A DNA stretch of 64,000 bases from UBA1535 sp964371035 (GTDB taxonomy: Bacteria; Bacillota; Clostridia; Tissierellales; Sedimentibacteraceae): assembly GCA_964371035.1 (NCBI GenBank), contig CAYJLG010000002.1, positions 1 through 64,000 on the forward strand, given 5' to 3'. The notes under the pieces are model-generated. The model saw only the letters and a list, made by a program, of their open reading frames with translations. It was not told the DNA's origin and searched no databases. Made by a program: the position numbers and the translations under genes. Positions 8,788-17,643 of the stretch are shown in pieces; position 1 is the first letter of the stretch; every line of letters begins with the position of its first letter.

Positions 8788-9303
8788 ATGGAGCATCGTG
8801 CAGGAAAAATAATAAAAAATCTGTCAGGAGATATGGCATATAAATCATTTTTGCCAAACCAATTACCACCTAATCCACCTATAGCGTTTACTGATGATGT
8901 TGTACATCTATTAGTTGAAGCTCGCTCAAAACTTGCAGTATTGGATGGATTGGCGAGTAGGATGCCAAGCGTTGAACTTTTTATTTCAATGTATGTACGT
9001 AAAGAAGCGTTGATGTCTTCTCAGATTGAAGGAATTCAAACAACATTGGAAGATATACTCAATCCAATGATTGAATCGAATGTCAACAGTAATGTTGCCG
9101 ATGTTGCTATTTGAGTATTTAGAATCTAACCCAATTATCGAAATACAGAAAACAACTAAGATTTTGAATCTATCATTCATCACTGTATCTGGTGCAATAG
9201 ACAGACTTATAGATGCAAAAATTATTGTTCAGCCAGGCTCGGAACAAAGAAATCGTATTTTGCCTATGAAGAATATCTAAATATTTTACGTGACGGAACT
9301 TGA
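8788..9303 (+). pseudogene. Fic family gene, internally deleted and frameshifted
   Basis: The gene opens after AAAGGAGAATGCA with a normal Fic N-terminal domain (LPPNPPI, then SQIEGIQTTLEDIL with the inhibitory-helix-like and dimer region). Near 9097 the frame ends, while an overlapping frame resumes at LLFEYLESNPIIEIQKTT, the C-terminal winged helix of Fic proteins. The catalytic core with the HPFxDGNGR motif is absent. Both flanks of the junction read through CCGATGTTG, so a deletion between short repeats is likely. A further one-base loss near 9258 hides the natural ending FAYEEYLNILRDGT. No AMP-transferase activity is expected. Confidence 0.85.
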
Positions 9304-9428
9304 TATTTAAATATAAAGCCAGATTTAAATGTAGTTAGTCCTAATTTTGTATGAAATTTGAAGTATTACTCGGGTTTTACACAAAATTCGAAACACTATT
9401 AAATTTGAAGCATTACCTAATAAGACGA

Positions 9429-9460
9429 AAAAAACACGCAATTTACATTGCGTGTTTTTT
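9429..9460 (-). terminator. Terminator of S-layer gene 2
   Basis: AAACACGCAAT and ATTGCGTGTTT pair around a short loop and are followed on the minus strand by a T run. It is nearly identical to 4286-4316, including the preceding CCTAATARGACG block, so the 3' ends of the two S-layer cassettes are also homologous. Confidence 0.85.
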
Positions 9461-9479
9461 AATGTATGTAATTTTATAA

Positions 9480-11963
9480 TTACTTAAGTACAGCTATTAT
9501 AGCTACAACATCACCATCTGTATTTTCATATATTTTGATTTCAGAGTAGTCTGCAGAATCATTGTTATCTTTTTCTAAGAAATTGATATCTCTAACTCTT
9601 ACATTACCATCTGCATCAACTTCATATACAGTAGCATCATCAGCTGGTACAAATCTAACTTCAGATGAACCAGTAATTGTTGCGTCAGCGATTTCAAATA
9701 CTCCGTTTGATGCAACAGTTATAGTAGTATCATCATCCATACCTGTAACTGTTATAGCTGTAACTGTAGTAGCTTTAGTTATAACATCGCCATCCATTTC
9801 TAATTTGAACATATCTTCTGCTGATAATGTAACAACACCGTTTGCATCAGTATTGTATATTTCTTCTACTCCATTTACATAAAGCTTAACTTCTTGAATA
9901 TCTCCTGATATTTCTTCAACATCAAATATGTATGCATAGTCTTCAGATTCTGTAGTCAATGCTTCGAAAGCAAATACTACAACTATTTTGCCTTCATCTT
10001 CAAGAATCGTATATTCACTATCTTCTAACCCTTTAGCTGTTAAACTATCTAAAGATACAGCTTCAAATGTAGTATCTTCATCAAAAGTTACCATATCTAC
10101 TTCATCTTCTACTTCAAATACGACTGCATCATCAGCTACATAAGCGTCAAACGTTTTTGAATCTGTATCGCCGTATGTTGATAATATTAAACCACCTTCA
10201 ACTGTAATATCATCAATCATATCATCACTATCTAGTGAGAAGTTTGATACAACTGCACCAATTGCAAATCTGTTATCTAATGCAAGTCCTGAATATGCAT
10301 CAGCATCTGTTCCATCAAAAGAAGCATCAGCATCTGTAGCTATTTCATAAACTTCTTTATTTCCTTCGCCATCTAAAAGTGTAATTTTAGCTTCAAAGTA
10401 AATTTGTTGGTTAGGAGATGTTCCAGCCAATACTGGAGGTGTCATATCAGTAATAACCATATAATCTGCAACAGCAACTTCACCATCAGCATCATATGCT
10501 ACGATTGTTCCTTCTGAGTCATAGTAGAAAACACCTTCATCATCAACATCTAAAACAGTCTTATCGATAAGATCTTGCTCTTCATATTCTCCAACTGTAT
10601 CTATTACTACGTCACCATCACTATTCTTTCTAGTTATAGTTCCTTCAACTGCATCTCTAGTTACTACGATTTTAACAACTTCATCATCATAAGCTGAATA
10701 AGCTTCGATAATGTCATTTTCTTCTATTTCATACATATCGTTAGCGTCGCCAGTTACCATAACATTTGTTAAATCAACATCGCCATCATCTGTCGGTAAG
10801 TCTATACCTTCAAATCTAACATCGTCTGTTTCATATTCATCAGAAACTTGTTTGATTGCTGTTCTGTTGGTTGCAATAATTCCTTCAACTGTTACAACAT
10901 TATTAGTTTCTGTAGTTACTATAGTTACTGATACCGAATCTTTTTCTAATGTAGCATAAACATTATCATATGCAGTTTCTGCACCATTATAAAACACTTT
11001 AGTTTCATCAGTTACATTGTATGTATCATCACTATCAACATTTCCATCACCGTCTACATCAATAGTTACAACACCAGCAGTTCCTGTCAATGTAGTAGTT
11101 TCAACTGCATCTGTTACTGTATCAGAAAGCGATTCATTGATATATACAAACGACTCAATATCATCTCCATCAGCATCTTCTACCATTACATAGTATCCAT
11201 CAACCATTTGATACATGTACATAGAAATATCTGTAGCTGCATACTCTACATGATCAGGAGTAATTACAACTTTATTGTCTTCATCAGCTACTGTAGCAGT
11301 CTTAGACAATAATGAAACAGGATTATCATTCTTATCTTTTAAAACACTTACATCACCATCAGCATTTATAGCAACCATATCATTTTCTAAGTTGTTGTAT
11401 GACATGATAGCTAGGTCGCCTCTAGTTGCTGGCTCGTTCCATGCAGTAGCTACTCCATCAAACAATCCTAATTCTAAAGCTTTTGATCTGTATTTACCTG
11501 CATCAAATGCATCAACACCGTTGTTTAAGCTTGCATCAGTGTATCCTAATGCTCTTATTAACATGATTGCTGCTTGTAGGTAAGTTACATCATCTTTAGG
11601 TGCAAATATTCCATCACCGTATCCGTTTACGATTCCTTCATCTGCTGCTAATCCGATTACGTCTGATGACCACATGTTTTGTGCATCTGTAAATTCATTT
11701 CCGTAACCTTTGTAATCATCTTCTGTGTATCCTAACAAGTGTACTACAACTTTTGCCATAGCTTCTCTTGTTAATGGATCTTCTGGATTATAGTTTCCAT
11801 TTTCATCGCCTGCTAATACACCAAGGCTGTTTAATAGTCCTGCAGCTTCTGCTAATTGATCATCATCAGCGTCGATGTCAGGGAATGCAGTATCAGCAAA
11901 TGCCATGCTCATTGTTGAAAGCACTAATGTCAATGCTAATACTAAAGATAAAATCTTCTTCAT
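9480..11963 (-). CDS. S-layer protein with N-terminal SLH domains, copy 2
   Basis: The precursor has 827 residues, with the same signal peptide and SLH region as the gene at 4334-6811. The first 84 residues are identical, and the rest of the SLH region differs by a few residues. After about residue 200 the sequence is only moderately similar, again acidic and Thr/Val-rich, with conserved islands (VEGTITRKNSDGDVVIDTVGEYE, a C-terminal IIAVLK). It is exported and attached to cell-wall polymer through SLH modules. The start has an AGGAGG site. Upstream lies a near-consensus promoter not found in the other copy, so the two genes may be expressed differently. It is probably a second lattice protein or an alternative variant. 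Confidence 0.9.
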   Translation of the reverse strand: MKKILSLVLALTLVLSTMSMAFADTAFPDIDADDDQLAEAAGLLNSLGVLAGDENGNYNPEDPLTREAMAKVVVHLLGYTEDDYKGYGNEFTDAQNMWSSDVIGLAADEGIVNGYGDGIFAPKDDVTYLQAAIMLIRALGYTDASLNNGVDAFDAGKYRSKALELGLFDGVATAWNEPATRGDLAIMSYNNLENDMVAINADGDVSVLKDKNDNPVSLLSKTATVADEDNKVVITPDHVEYAATDISMYMYQMVDGYYVMVEDADGDDIESFVYINESLSDTVTDAVETTTLTGTAGVVTIDVDGDGNVDSDDTYNVTDETKVFYNGAETAYDNVYATLEKDSVSVTIVTTETNNVVTVEGIIATNRTAIKQVSDEYETDDVRFEGIDLPTDDGDVDLTNVMVTGDANDMYEIEENDIIEAYSAYDDEVVKIVVTRDAVEGTITRKNSDGDVVIDTVGEYEEQDLIDKTVLDVDDEGVFYYDSEGTIVAYDADGEVAVADYMVITDMTPPVLAGTSPNQQIYFEAKITLLDGEGNKEVYEIATDADASFDGTDADAYSGLALDNRFAIGAVVSNFSLDSDDMIDDITVEGGLILSTYGDTDSKTFDAYVADDAVVFEVEDEVDMVTFDEDTTFEAVSLDSLTAKGLEDSEYTILEDEGKIVVVFAFEALTTESEDYAYIFDVEEISGDIQEVKLYVNGVEEIYNTDANGVVTLSAEDMFKLEMDGDVITKATTVTAITVTGMDDDTTITVASNGVFEIADATITGSSEVRFVPADDATVYEVDADGNVRVRDINFLEKDNNDSADYSEIKIYENTDGDVVAIIAVLK

Positions 11964-12020
11964 TTTCTTTTTCCTCCTAAGAAATTTTTATTTTTTTTTG
12001 TTAGCAACCTAACGTATCAA

Positions 12021-12049
12021 ATTATAACAGTTATGTTTTACTAAGTCAA
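12021..12049 (-). promoter_or_regulatory. Sigma-A promoter of S-layer gene 2
   Basis: On the minus strand TTGACT and TATAAT are separated by exactly 17 bp, about 60 bp upstream of the ATG. This is a near-consensus promoter, fitting a strongly expressed surface protein. No equally good match lies before S-layer gene 1. Confidence 0.8.
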
Positions 12050-12198
12050 TATTATTTTTGGCTTTGTAATAAAGCTGTAATATTCCGAAGTAGGTGCTGA
12101 TTGCTTACATTCATATGATACCACTAAAAAGCATAGCTAATATTACAAGAATATTACAAGTTGTAAAAAATGCAATGTAATTAAATATGATTTATATC

Positions 12199-12554
12199 GT
12201 TACTACTCACAGTCGATTTCTGGTGTAAATAAGGAAAAAGTAATAAAATATGGAAGCCTTATTGAGATTGGATTAAGTTGTGTGTAAGTTTATGAGCGTT
12301 TTAGTCATCTTATGGCTTAGCCCTAAAAACATACTGCGTTATGACTTTGCGAATAAAACTGATCATGCCCTAACCCCATTTTCTAAATGAAAATGTCGGT
12401 AGGTCACATGCATGGAGAACCAAATCTTTGTGAGTTTAACGAGCAAAAAGATTTGATGTTCTCTTCTGCGCCCTACAACTTCCCAATTGGAGTACCAGCG
12501 ACAGATTTTATTATTTTTTCCTTTGGCGTACATGTGTTAACTGCGAATAGTAAC
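12199..12554. mobile_element. MITE-like inverted-repeat element, copy A (356 bp)
   Basis: The left end GTTACTACTCACAGT and the right end ACTGCGAATAGTAAC are inverted copies. The similarity continues inward about 50 bp to a GGAAAAARTAATAAAAT block. Flanks are TTTATATC and TTTGCATC (6 of 8 matching), consistent with an aged 8-bp target duplication. The interior holds stem-forming segments, such as GAGAACCAAATCTTT against AAAGATTTGATGTTCTC, and no transposase. This is the longest complete copy in the window, and it lies between S-layer gene 2 and the acyltransferase promoter. Confidence 0.85.
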
Positions 12555-12594
12555 TTTGCATCAAAATCAAACATGATTTAAGTATTAATTTTGC

Positions 12595-12623
12595 TTGCAA
12601 ATAGTATTATTTATTTATATAAT
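12595..12623 (+). promoter_or_regulatory. Promoter of the O-acyltransferase operon
   Basis: TTGCAA and TATAAT are separated by 17 bp and lie about 65 bp before the ATG at 12689. Confidence 0.7.
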
Positions 12624-12631
12624 TACAAAAG

Positions 12632-12648
12632 CTATATATTATATATAG
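12632..12648. promoter_or_regulatory. AT palindrome near the transcription start
   Basis: CTATATATTATATATAG is a perfect palindrome centred about 17 bp downstream of the -10 box. It could be an operator, but simple AT sequence makes chance palindromes likely. Confidence 0.3.
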
Positions 12649-12688
12649 AAGATATTTGTTTTTATTTTACTCGAAAGGAATTGTGTGC

Positions 12689-14095
12689 ATGGTTTTTTCT
12701 TCTTTAATATTCATATCGTTATTTTTTCCTGCTACTTTGGTAGGGTATTATATATGTAAGTTTAATAGAAATATTCAAAATGTATTTTTATTGTTAGTTA
12801 GCTTGTTTTTTTATGCTTGGGGAGAGCCTAAGTTTTCGTTAGTGCTTATGCTATCAATCTTTGTTAACTGGATTTTTGGATTACTGGTGGATAGGTTTAG
12901 ACATAGCAAGCTTATGTCTAGAAGTATCATCGTGGCTATGCTTGTTTATAATCTTAGTATTATCTTTGTGTATAAGTACCTTATGTTTACTCTTGAAAAT
13001 ATACAGAATATAACTAATGCTACGATAGATATACCTAATATAGCTTTGCCTATTGGGATATCTTTTTTCACTTTTCAAGCTATTTCTTATGTCATAGATG
13101 TATATAGATGTAAGGGCGAAGCGCAGAAAAACCCTTTAAATGTGGGTCTTTATATATCTTTTTTTCCTCAGTTGATAGCAGGCCCTATCATTAGATATGA
13201 AACTGTCGCTGAACAAATAAAGAATAGAAGAGAGACTTTGGGTGATTTTTGTGATGGATGCAAGAGATTTATGGTTGGTTTTTTGAAAAAGATACTTTTA
13301 GCCAACAATTTTGCTTTGATTGCTGATGTAGCTTTTAATAGTGATGTGCATATTTCTACTGCTATGGCATGGCTAGGTATCGTATGTTATACTTTACAGA
13401 TCTATTATGATTTTTCTGGGTATTCTGATATGGCGATTGGGCTTGGCAAGATGTTTGGTTTTCATTTTCCAGAAAATTTCAATTATCCTTATGTTTCTAA
13501 ATCGACTACTGAGTTTTGGAGGCGTTGGCATATTTCTTTAGGTACGTGGTTTAGAGATTATGTGTTTATACCTTTGGGTGGTAGTAGGTCGAAATCAAGT
13601 CTTAGAAATATATTTAACTTATTTGTCGTATGGTTTTTGACTGGACTTTGGCATGGAGCGAATTGGACTTTTATATTATGGGGATTATTGTTTTTTGTGT
13701 CTATATCTATAGAAAAAATGACTGGATTTGATAAATCTGAAAGCTACCCTATTTTGAAAAACTTATATACTCTATTTTTGGTTATGATGGGATGGGTGCT
13801 GTTTAGGTCTACTGATTTAGAAAGTGCTTTTGGCTATTTTAAATCGTTGTTTACAGTTTCTGATACTGGTTTTATAGATGGACAATTTTTATTGTATTTT
13901 AGCGATAATTTGGTGTTTTTAGTTTGTGGATTACTGTTTGCTAGGCCTATAGCTGTCTCACTTAGCAAACGAAAAATATCGAATTCGATGTTTATTCAGT
14001 TTGGATATTCAGTAATATTGACTGGTTTGTTTTTGGTAGCTATATCTTATCTTGTAAAGGGTGCATACAATCCTTTTATATACTTTAATTTTTAG
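12689..14095 (+). CDS. MBOAT family O-acyltransferase (AlgI/DltB-like)
   Basis: The protein has about 468 residues from the ATG at 12689, preceded by GAAAGGAA; an upstream TTG at 12656 lacks a good site. It is a polytopic membrane protein with many hydrophobic segments. Family motifs are present: QIYYDFSGYSDMAIGLGKM, then the block running from NFNYPY through TEFWRRWHISL and WFRDYVFIPLGG, and the catalytic-His motif LWHGANWTF. Such enzymes move acyl groups, usually acetyl, across the membrane to extracellular polysaccharide or wall polymer. The next gene, 17 bp downstream, encodes an AlgX/DHHW-like partner, as in alginate-type acetylation systems. The polymer modified here is unknown, but SLH-binding wall polysaccharide is a candidate. 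Confidence 0.9.
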   Translation: MVFSSLIFISLFFPATLVGYYICKFNRNIQNVFLLLVSLFFYAWGEPKFSLVLMLSIFVNWIFGLLVDRFRHSKLMSRSIIVAMLVYNLSIIFVYKYLMFTLENIQNITNATIDIPNIALPIGISFFTFQAISYVIDVYRCKGEAQKNPLNVGLYISFFPQLIAGPIIRYETVAEQIKNRRETLGDFCDGCKRFMVGFLKKILLANNFALIADVAFNSDVHISTAMAWLGIVCYTLQIYYDFSGYSDMAIGLGKMFGFHFPENFNYPYVSKSTTEFWRRWHISLGTWFRDYVFIPLGGSRSKSSLRNIFNLFVVWFLTGLWHGANWTFILWGLLFFVSISIEKMTGFDKSESYPILKNLYTLFLVMMGWVLFRSTDLESAFGYFKSLFTVSDTGFIDGQFLLYFSDNLVFLVCGLLFARPIAVSLSKRKISNSMFIQFGYSVILTGLFLVAISYLVKGAYNPFIYFNF

Positions 14096-14112
14096 ATGGG
14101 TAGGTTAATTAT

Positions 14113-15402
14113 ATGAAAGATTTTGATAATAATCAATCGAATGAAAAGAATAGTTTCAAGCTAAACAAGGAGCATTTTACGGCTATATTGTTTATGATTG
14201 TTGTTGTAGTAATGACTATAGGACTTTTTCAAGTTAATAAGACCGATGAAACTGTGCAAGATGTAGTTGAATCTGAACAACAGTGGATTGTTCAAGACTT
14301 TTTGGATGAGTATAATGAGACTATTGAAGAAGATTCAAGTATTTTTGAAAAATTTGAACTTATGACTGAGATTGCTGAAAGTAACGTTTTGAGGGAAACT
14401 TATAGGCGTGAAGAGTTTAATGATTTATATGGATTGGCTCATTTGGCTATGGGGAAAAAAATGATTTCTGATTCGCAATACGATTATATTTACAAGACTA
14501 AATATGATCAAATCGTGATACCTATCAAAGAAGCTGATGATGAAATTATTGATTTCGCTTTAGAGAGTACTATTTCTTTGAAAAATGAGCTAGATGCCTT
14601 GGGTATACCTTTTGTTTATATACAAGCCCCTTTTAGATTGCCTCCTAATGAAGATCAGCTACCTTTTTCTGTCGAAGATTTTTCTAATGAAAATTGGGAC
14701 AAGTATATAGAAGGATTAAATGCTGCTGGCGTAGATACTTTCGATTTAAGAGAGCCTATATTTAATAGCGGTAAATCTCAGCAGGAACTTTTTTATCAGA
14801 CTGATCATCACTGGAGAATTGAAACAGCTTTTGATGCTACAGGACATATTATAGATTTGCTAAATAGCGATTATGACTTCAATATATCTGAAAAATATAA
14901 GGCCCTTGAGAATTATAATTTTACTACTTATGAGGATTTTTTCTTGGGAATGGTCGGAAGAAGGACAGGTTCTTTATACGGTGGTGTTGATGATTTCACC
15001 TTGATTACTCCTGATTTTGAAACTTCTTATTCGATAATGCAAAATGACTGGGGTAATATAGTTAATTTTGAAGGAACTTTTGAAGAGGCCGTGTTGTCAA
15101 ATGATTATATGGAAAATGCTGAGGATATTAGCAAGAATAGATATGCTGTCTATCATGGTGATAATATGGAACTAGTGTTTACTAATAATTTGATTGAAGA
15201 TGGCAAGGTATTAATAATCAAAGATTCTTTTGCTTTGCCTGTATATTCGTTTCTATCTTTGGGTGTAAATGAAGTGCGCGCTCTTGATCTGAGACTATAT
15301 AATGAATCTGTCTTAGAATATGCCAAGCTCCACCGACCTGAAGTCGTAATATTAATGTATAATGCAGGTACTTTTAACAAGGCAGGTTTTGAATTTAAGT
15401 AA
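14113..15402 (+). CDS. DHHW / AlgX-AlgJ-like extracellular acetylation protein
   Basis: The protein has 429 residues. A single N-terminal membrane segment at about residues 24-42 (AILFMIVVVVMTIGLF) anchors a long extracellular domain. It contains YQTDHHWRIETAF at about residues 227-239, the motif of the DHHW family related to AlgJ and AlgX, and a later VLIIKDSFALP block that matches the SGNH-like Ser region. It follows the MBOAT gene after 17 bp and precedes a terminator, so the two form a two-gene operon. The membrane enzyme probably supplies acyl groups that this protein transfers to surface glycan. The start ATG has only a weak upstream site (GGTAGGTT). Confidence 0.8.
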   Translation: MKDFDNNQSNEKNSFKLNKEHFTAILFMIVVVVMTIGLFQVNKTDETVQDVVESEQQWIVQDFLDEYNETIEEDSSIFEKFELMTEIAESNVLRETYRREEFNDLYGLAHLAMGKKMISDSQYDYIYKTKYDQIVIPIKEADDEIIDFALESTISLKNELDALGIPFVYIQAPFRLPPNEDQLPFSVEDFSNENWDKYIEGLNAAGVDTFDLREPIFNSGKSQQELFYQTDHHWRIETAFDATGHIIDLLNSDYDFNISEKYKALENYNFTTYEDFFLGMVGRRTGSLYGGVDDFTLITPDFETSYSIMQNDWGNIVNFEGTFEEAVLSNDYMENAEDISKNRYAVYHGDNMELVFTNNLIEDGKVLIIKDSFALPVYSFLSLGVNEVRALDLRLYNESVLEYAKLHRPEVVILMYNAGTFNKAGFEFK

Positions 15403-15412
15403 TTATTCAATG

Positions 15413-15454
15413 ACGAACAACGCAGCATTTTTATTGTTGTGTTGTTCGTTTTTT
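15413..15454 (+). terminator. Terminator of the acyltransferase operon
   Basis: ACGAACAAC pairs with GTTGTTCGT and is followed by TTTTTTA just past the stop codon of the DHHW gene. Confidence 0.85.
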
Positions 15455-15552
15455 ATCGATAACTCTCATGTGTATTTTACATTGATATTTCAATCAAAGA
15501 TATGCACTGTTCTTTTTTGCATGATATACTTCAAATAAAGTCTTAATTCTAA

Positions 15553-15581
15553 TTGACATCATTGTTACTTAGCTATATAAT
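15553..15581 (+). promoter_or_regulatory. Consensus promoter of the tandem HD genes
   Basis: TTGACA and TATAAT, both perfect, are separated by 17 bp. The start codon lies 27 bp after the -10 box, with GGAGG between them, so the leader is short. Confidence 0.9.
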
Positions 15582-15607
15582 AAAGCTAGGGTATTTTTGG
15601 AGGAAAC

Positions 15608-17590
15608 ATGAAGGCAGCATTTGAAGAAATAATCAGGCTCGAAAAAGAGTATGCTGATTTAACAAAGAAACAGTTTACTAATGAAGGTAACTCAATTAAT
15701 AAACAAAACATTAGGCATTATCTTGATAATTGTTGTGACGAATTGCGCAATGTTGCTTTAAGCGTCTCTAATTTGATGGAAGCTCATGTATTCCCATATT
15801 TGAGAAACCCTGAAATAATAACGCCAAAAATAGCTGAAGATCTAGATGAATTTGCCGATGCTTTATCTGGTTATTCATCACGATTAGACACAGGTTTATC
15901 TCATGAAATAAGAGTTGCTTTGACGTCATATGCTTTAATAATTGACGATGAGGAATTTTATATTAAAAATCTTTTTTTTACTGGATTATGCCTGTTTTTT
16001 CTTAATAAAGAACTATTCAACGAAAAAATGCTTGAATGTTACTTGAAAATCACAGCTTTTGCTCCTAAATACAAACAATTTGATAAAACTACTAGAAATT
16101 TCATAGTGAGAGCTTTTGGAAACTGCTATGTAAGCATCCCATATGAAAATATCGACAAGTTTTTCTTTTATATTGATAAAGCCTTGTATTTTTGGAAAAA
16201 CACGGCTGAAAAAGTTGATCCTGATTTTAATTGGAGTGCATTTTATAATAATGTCGATGATAATATTTGCTCCATTGGCATTAGTTATATTAGAAATAAC
16301 CCTAATGGAGTCCAAAGTATCGATAAAAAAATAATTTCCAGGTTGTACTCTAGTTCAAAAAAATTGTATGAAGCAGCTTTAATTTCTGATCCTACTTTTT
16401 CAGGTTCGGCATTTAGAGTGGAGTATTTTTATTCTTCTGCCCAATATTATTCTGGATTTATTAATGAAAAAGAATACTTAGAAGTGCTGTATAATATCTA
16501 CTCATCTACTAAAGATAACGACTATGGTTCAGCCAATATTTTTAGACGTTTGCAAATTTCTGCTATATATTTACTTTATCTATCAAAGTCAAGAATTGCT
16601 GAATACGACGAAGATTTTATAAAAAACAAGATTTATGAAATTGAGCAAAACACATATAAGTTTGTTCTTAATATACCTAATGATGTACCTCAAAATTTAG
16701 TTACACAGTTTTTGGCTAATTTTTCTATAGGAATGTACATGGCTGGTGATGAATTGAATTATTTACGAATCGTACTTAATTTGACTGTTTTCAGACATAA
16801 ACCTACATTTGTTCACTCTGTAATGGTAGCAAAAATTTCAGGATTAATAATGAGAAATATAATAAAGAATCATCCTGAAAAATTGACATATATAACAGGT
16901 TTAGATACAATAGATAAGGTGCAAGCTAATGCGCATATACTTGAAAATTTCATATGGTATGCAGGAATTTCTCACGATATTGGTAAAATTGCGTATTCTA
17001 ACATGGTCGCAATATATGTTAGGAGATTGCATGATTGTGAGTTCGAAATAATAAAGAAACATCCTAACTCTATTTTATCAGATAAATTTTCTAATTCTGA
17101 TCATGATCATGATGAAAATAATTCTCATCCAAACGATTTTTTGGTAGACGTACTGGCTTCAAACGTTAAGGATCGTGAAAAAAACAATATTATGACAAAT
17201 GATAAAAAAGTGATTGATTGTATCGCAAAAATAGCTTATGGACACCATAAAAGTCACGACGAAAAAACAGGCTATCCCGTTGATTGGAGTAATGTTAAGC
17301 ATGGTGTCAGAGATTTTACAGATATTGTCACTATAGCAGATTGTATAGATGCTGCTACTGATAGTGTAGGAAGAAGCTACGCGCATGGTAAAACTCTTGA
17401 AGTTTTACTTGAAGAATTTGAAGCTGATAAAGGTACAAAATATTCTCCTTTTGTTGTTGACTTATTAAAAAGTGACACAGAATTAATGAAACAAATCCAA
17501 AATGCTATAGACGAATTTAGATATGATACTTATTATTCTTGTTTGAATTTATATGAACTTTCAAGTGAATTGTTTGAACCAAATATATAA
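15608..17590 (+). CDS. HD-GYP-like phosphohydrolase with a novel N-terminal domain, paralogue 1
   Basis: The protein has 660 residues. The C-terminal third is an HD domain: HKPTFVHS near residue 400, SHDIGK with the HD pair at 456-457, IIKKHP, and GHHKSHDEKTGYP at 545-557, which resembles the HD-GYP signature HHExxDGxGYP. ADCIDAATD near residue 577 parallels the D-A-L-T region. HD-GYP proteins usually degrade cyclic di-GMP. Here the signature is altered (HHKSHD), so the substrate is uncertain. The first 390 residues are mostly helical and may be a sensor; I recognise no domain in them. No signal peptide or membrane segment is visible. It is followed 53 bp later by a paralogue of exactly equal length. 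Confidence 0.75.
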   Translation: MKAAFEEIIRLEKEYADLTKKQFTNEGNSINKQNIRHYLDNCCDELRNVALSVSNLMEAHVFPYLRNPEIITPKIAEDLDEFADALSGYSSRLDTGLSHEIRVALTSYALIIDDEEFYIKNLFFTGLCLFFLNKELFNEKMLECYLKITAFAPKYKQFDKTTRNFIVRAFGNCYVSIPYENIDKFFFYIDKALYFWKNTAEKVDPDFNWSAFYNNVDDNICSIGISYIRNNPNGVQSIDKKIISRLYSSSKKLYEAALISDPTFSGSAFRVEYFYSSAQYYSGFINEKEYLEVLYNIYSSTKDNDYGSANIFRRLQISAIYLLYLSKSRIAEYDEDFIKNKIYEIEQNTYKFVLNIPNDVPQNLVTQFLANFSIGMYMAGDELNYLRIVLNLTVFRHKPTFVHSVMVAKISGLIMRNIIKNHPEKLTYITGLDTIDKVQANAHILENFIWYAGISHDIGKIAYSNMVAIYVRRLHDCEFEIIKKHPNSILSDKFSNSDHDHDENNSHPNDFLVDVLASNVKDREKNNIMTNDKKVIDCIAKIAYGHHKSHDEKTGYPVDWSNVKHGVRDFTDIVTIADCIDAATDSVGRSYAHGKTLEVLLEEFEADKGTKYSPFVVDLLKSDTELMKQIQNAIDEFRYDTYYSCLNLYELSSELFEPNI

Positions 17591-17643
17591 CTAATCTATA
17601 TATAATCTATATTTCTAATTACAACAGTAATTTCGGAGGAACG

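Noticed and set aside
12387..12581. A 64-codon frame and a matching one near 63664-63894
   Set aside because: They are two readings through the MITE-like repeat, on opposite strands of the window. Their similarity reflects the repeat, and neither has a ribosome site.
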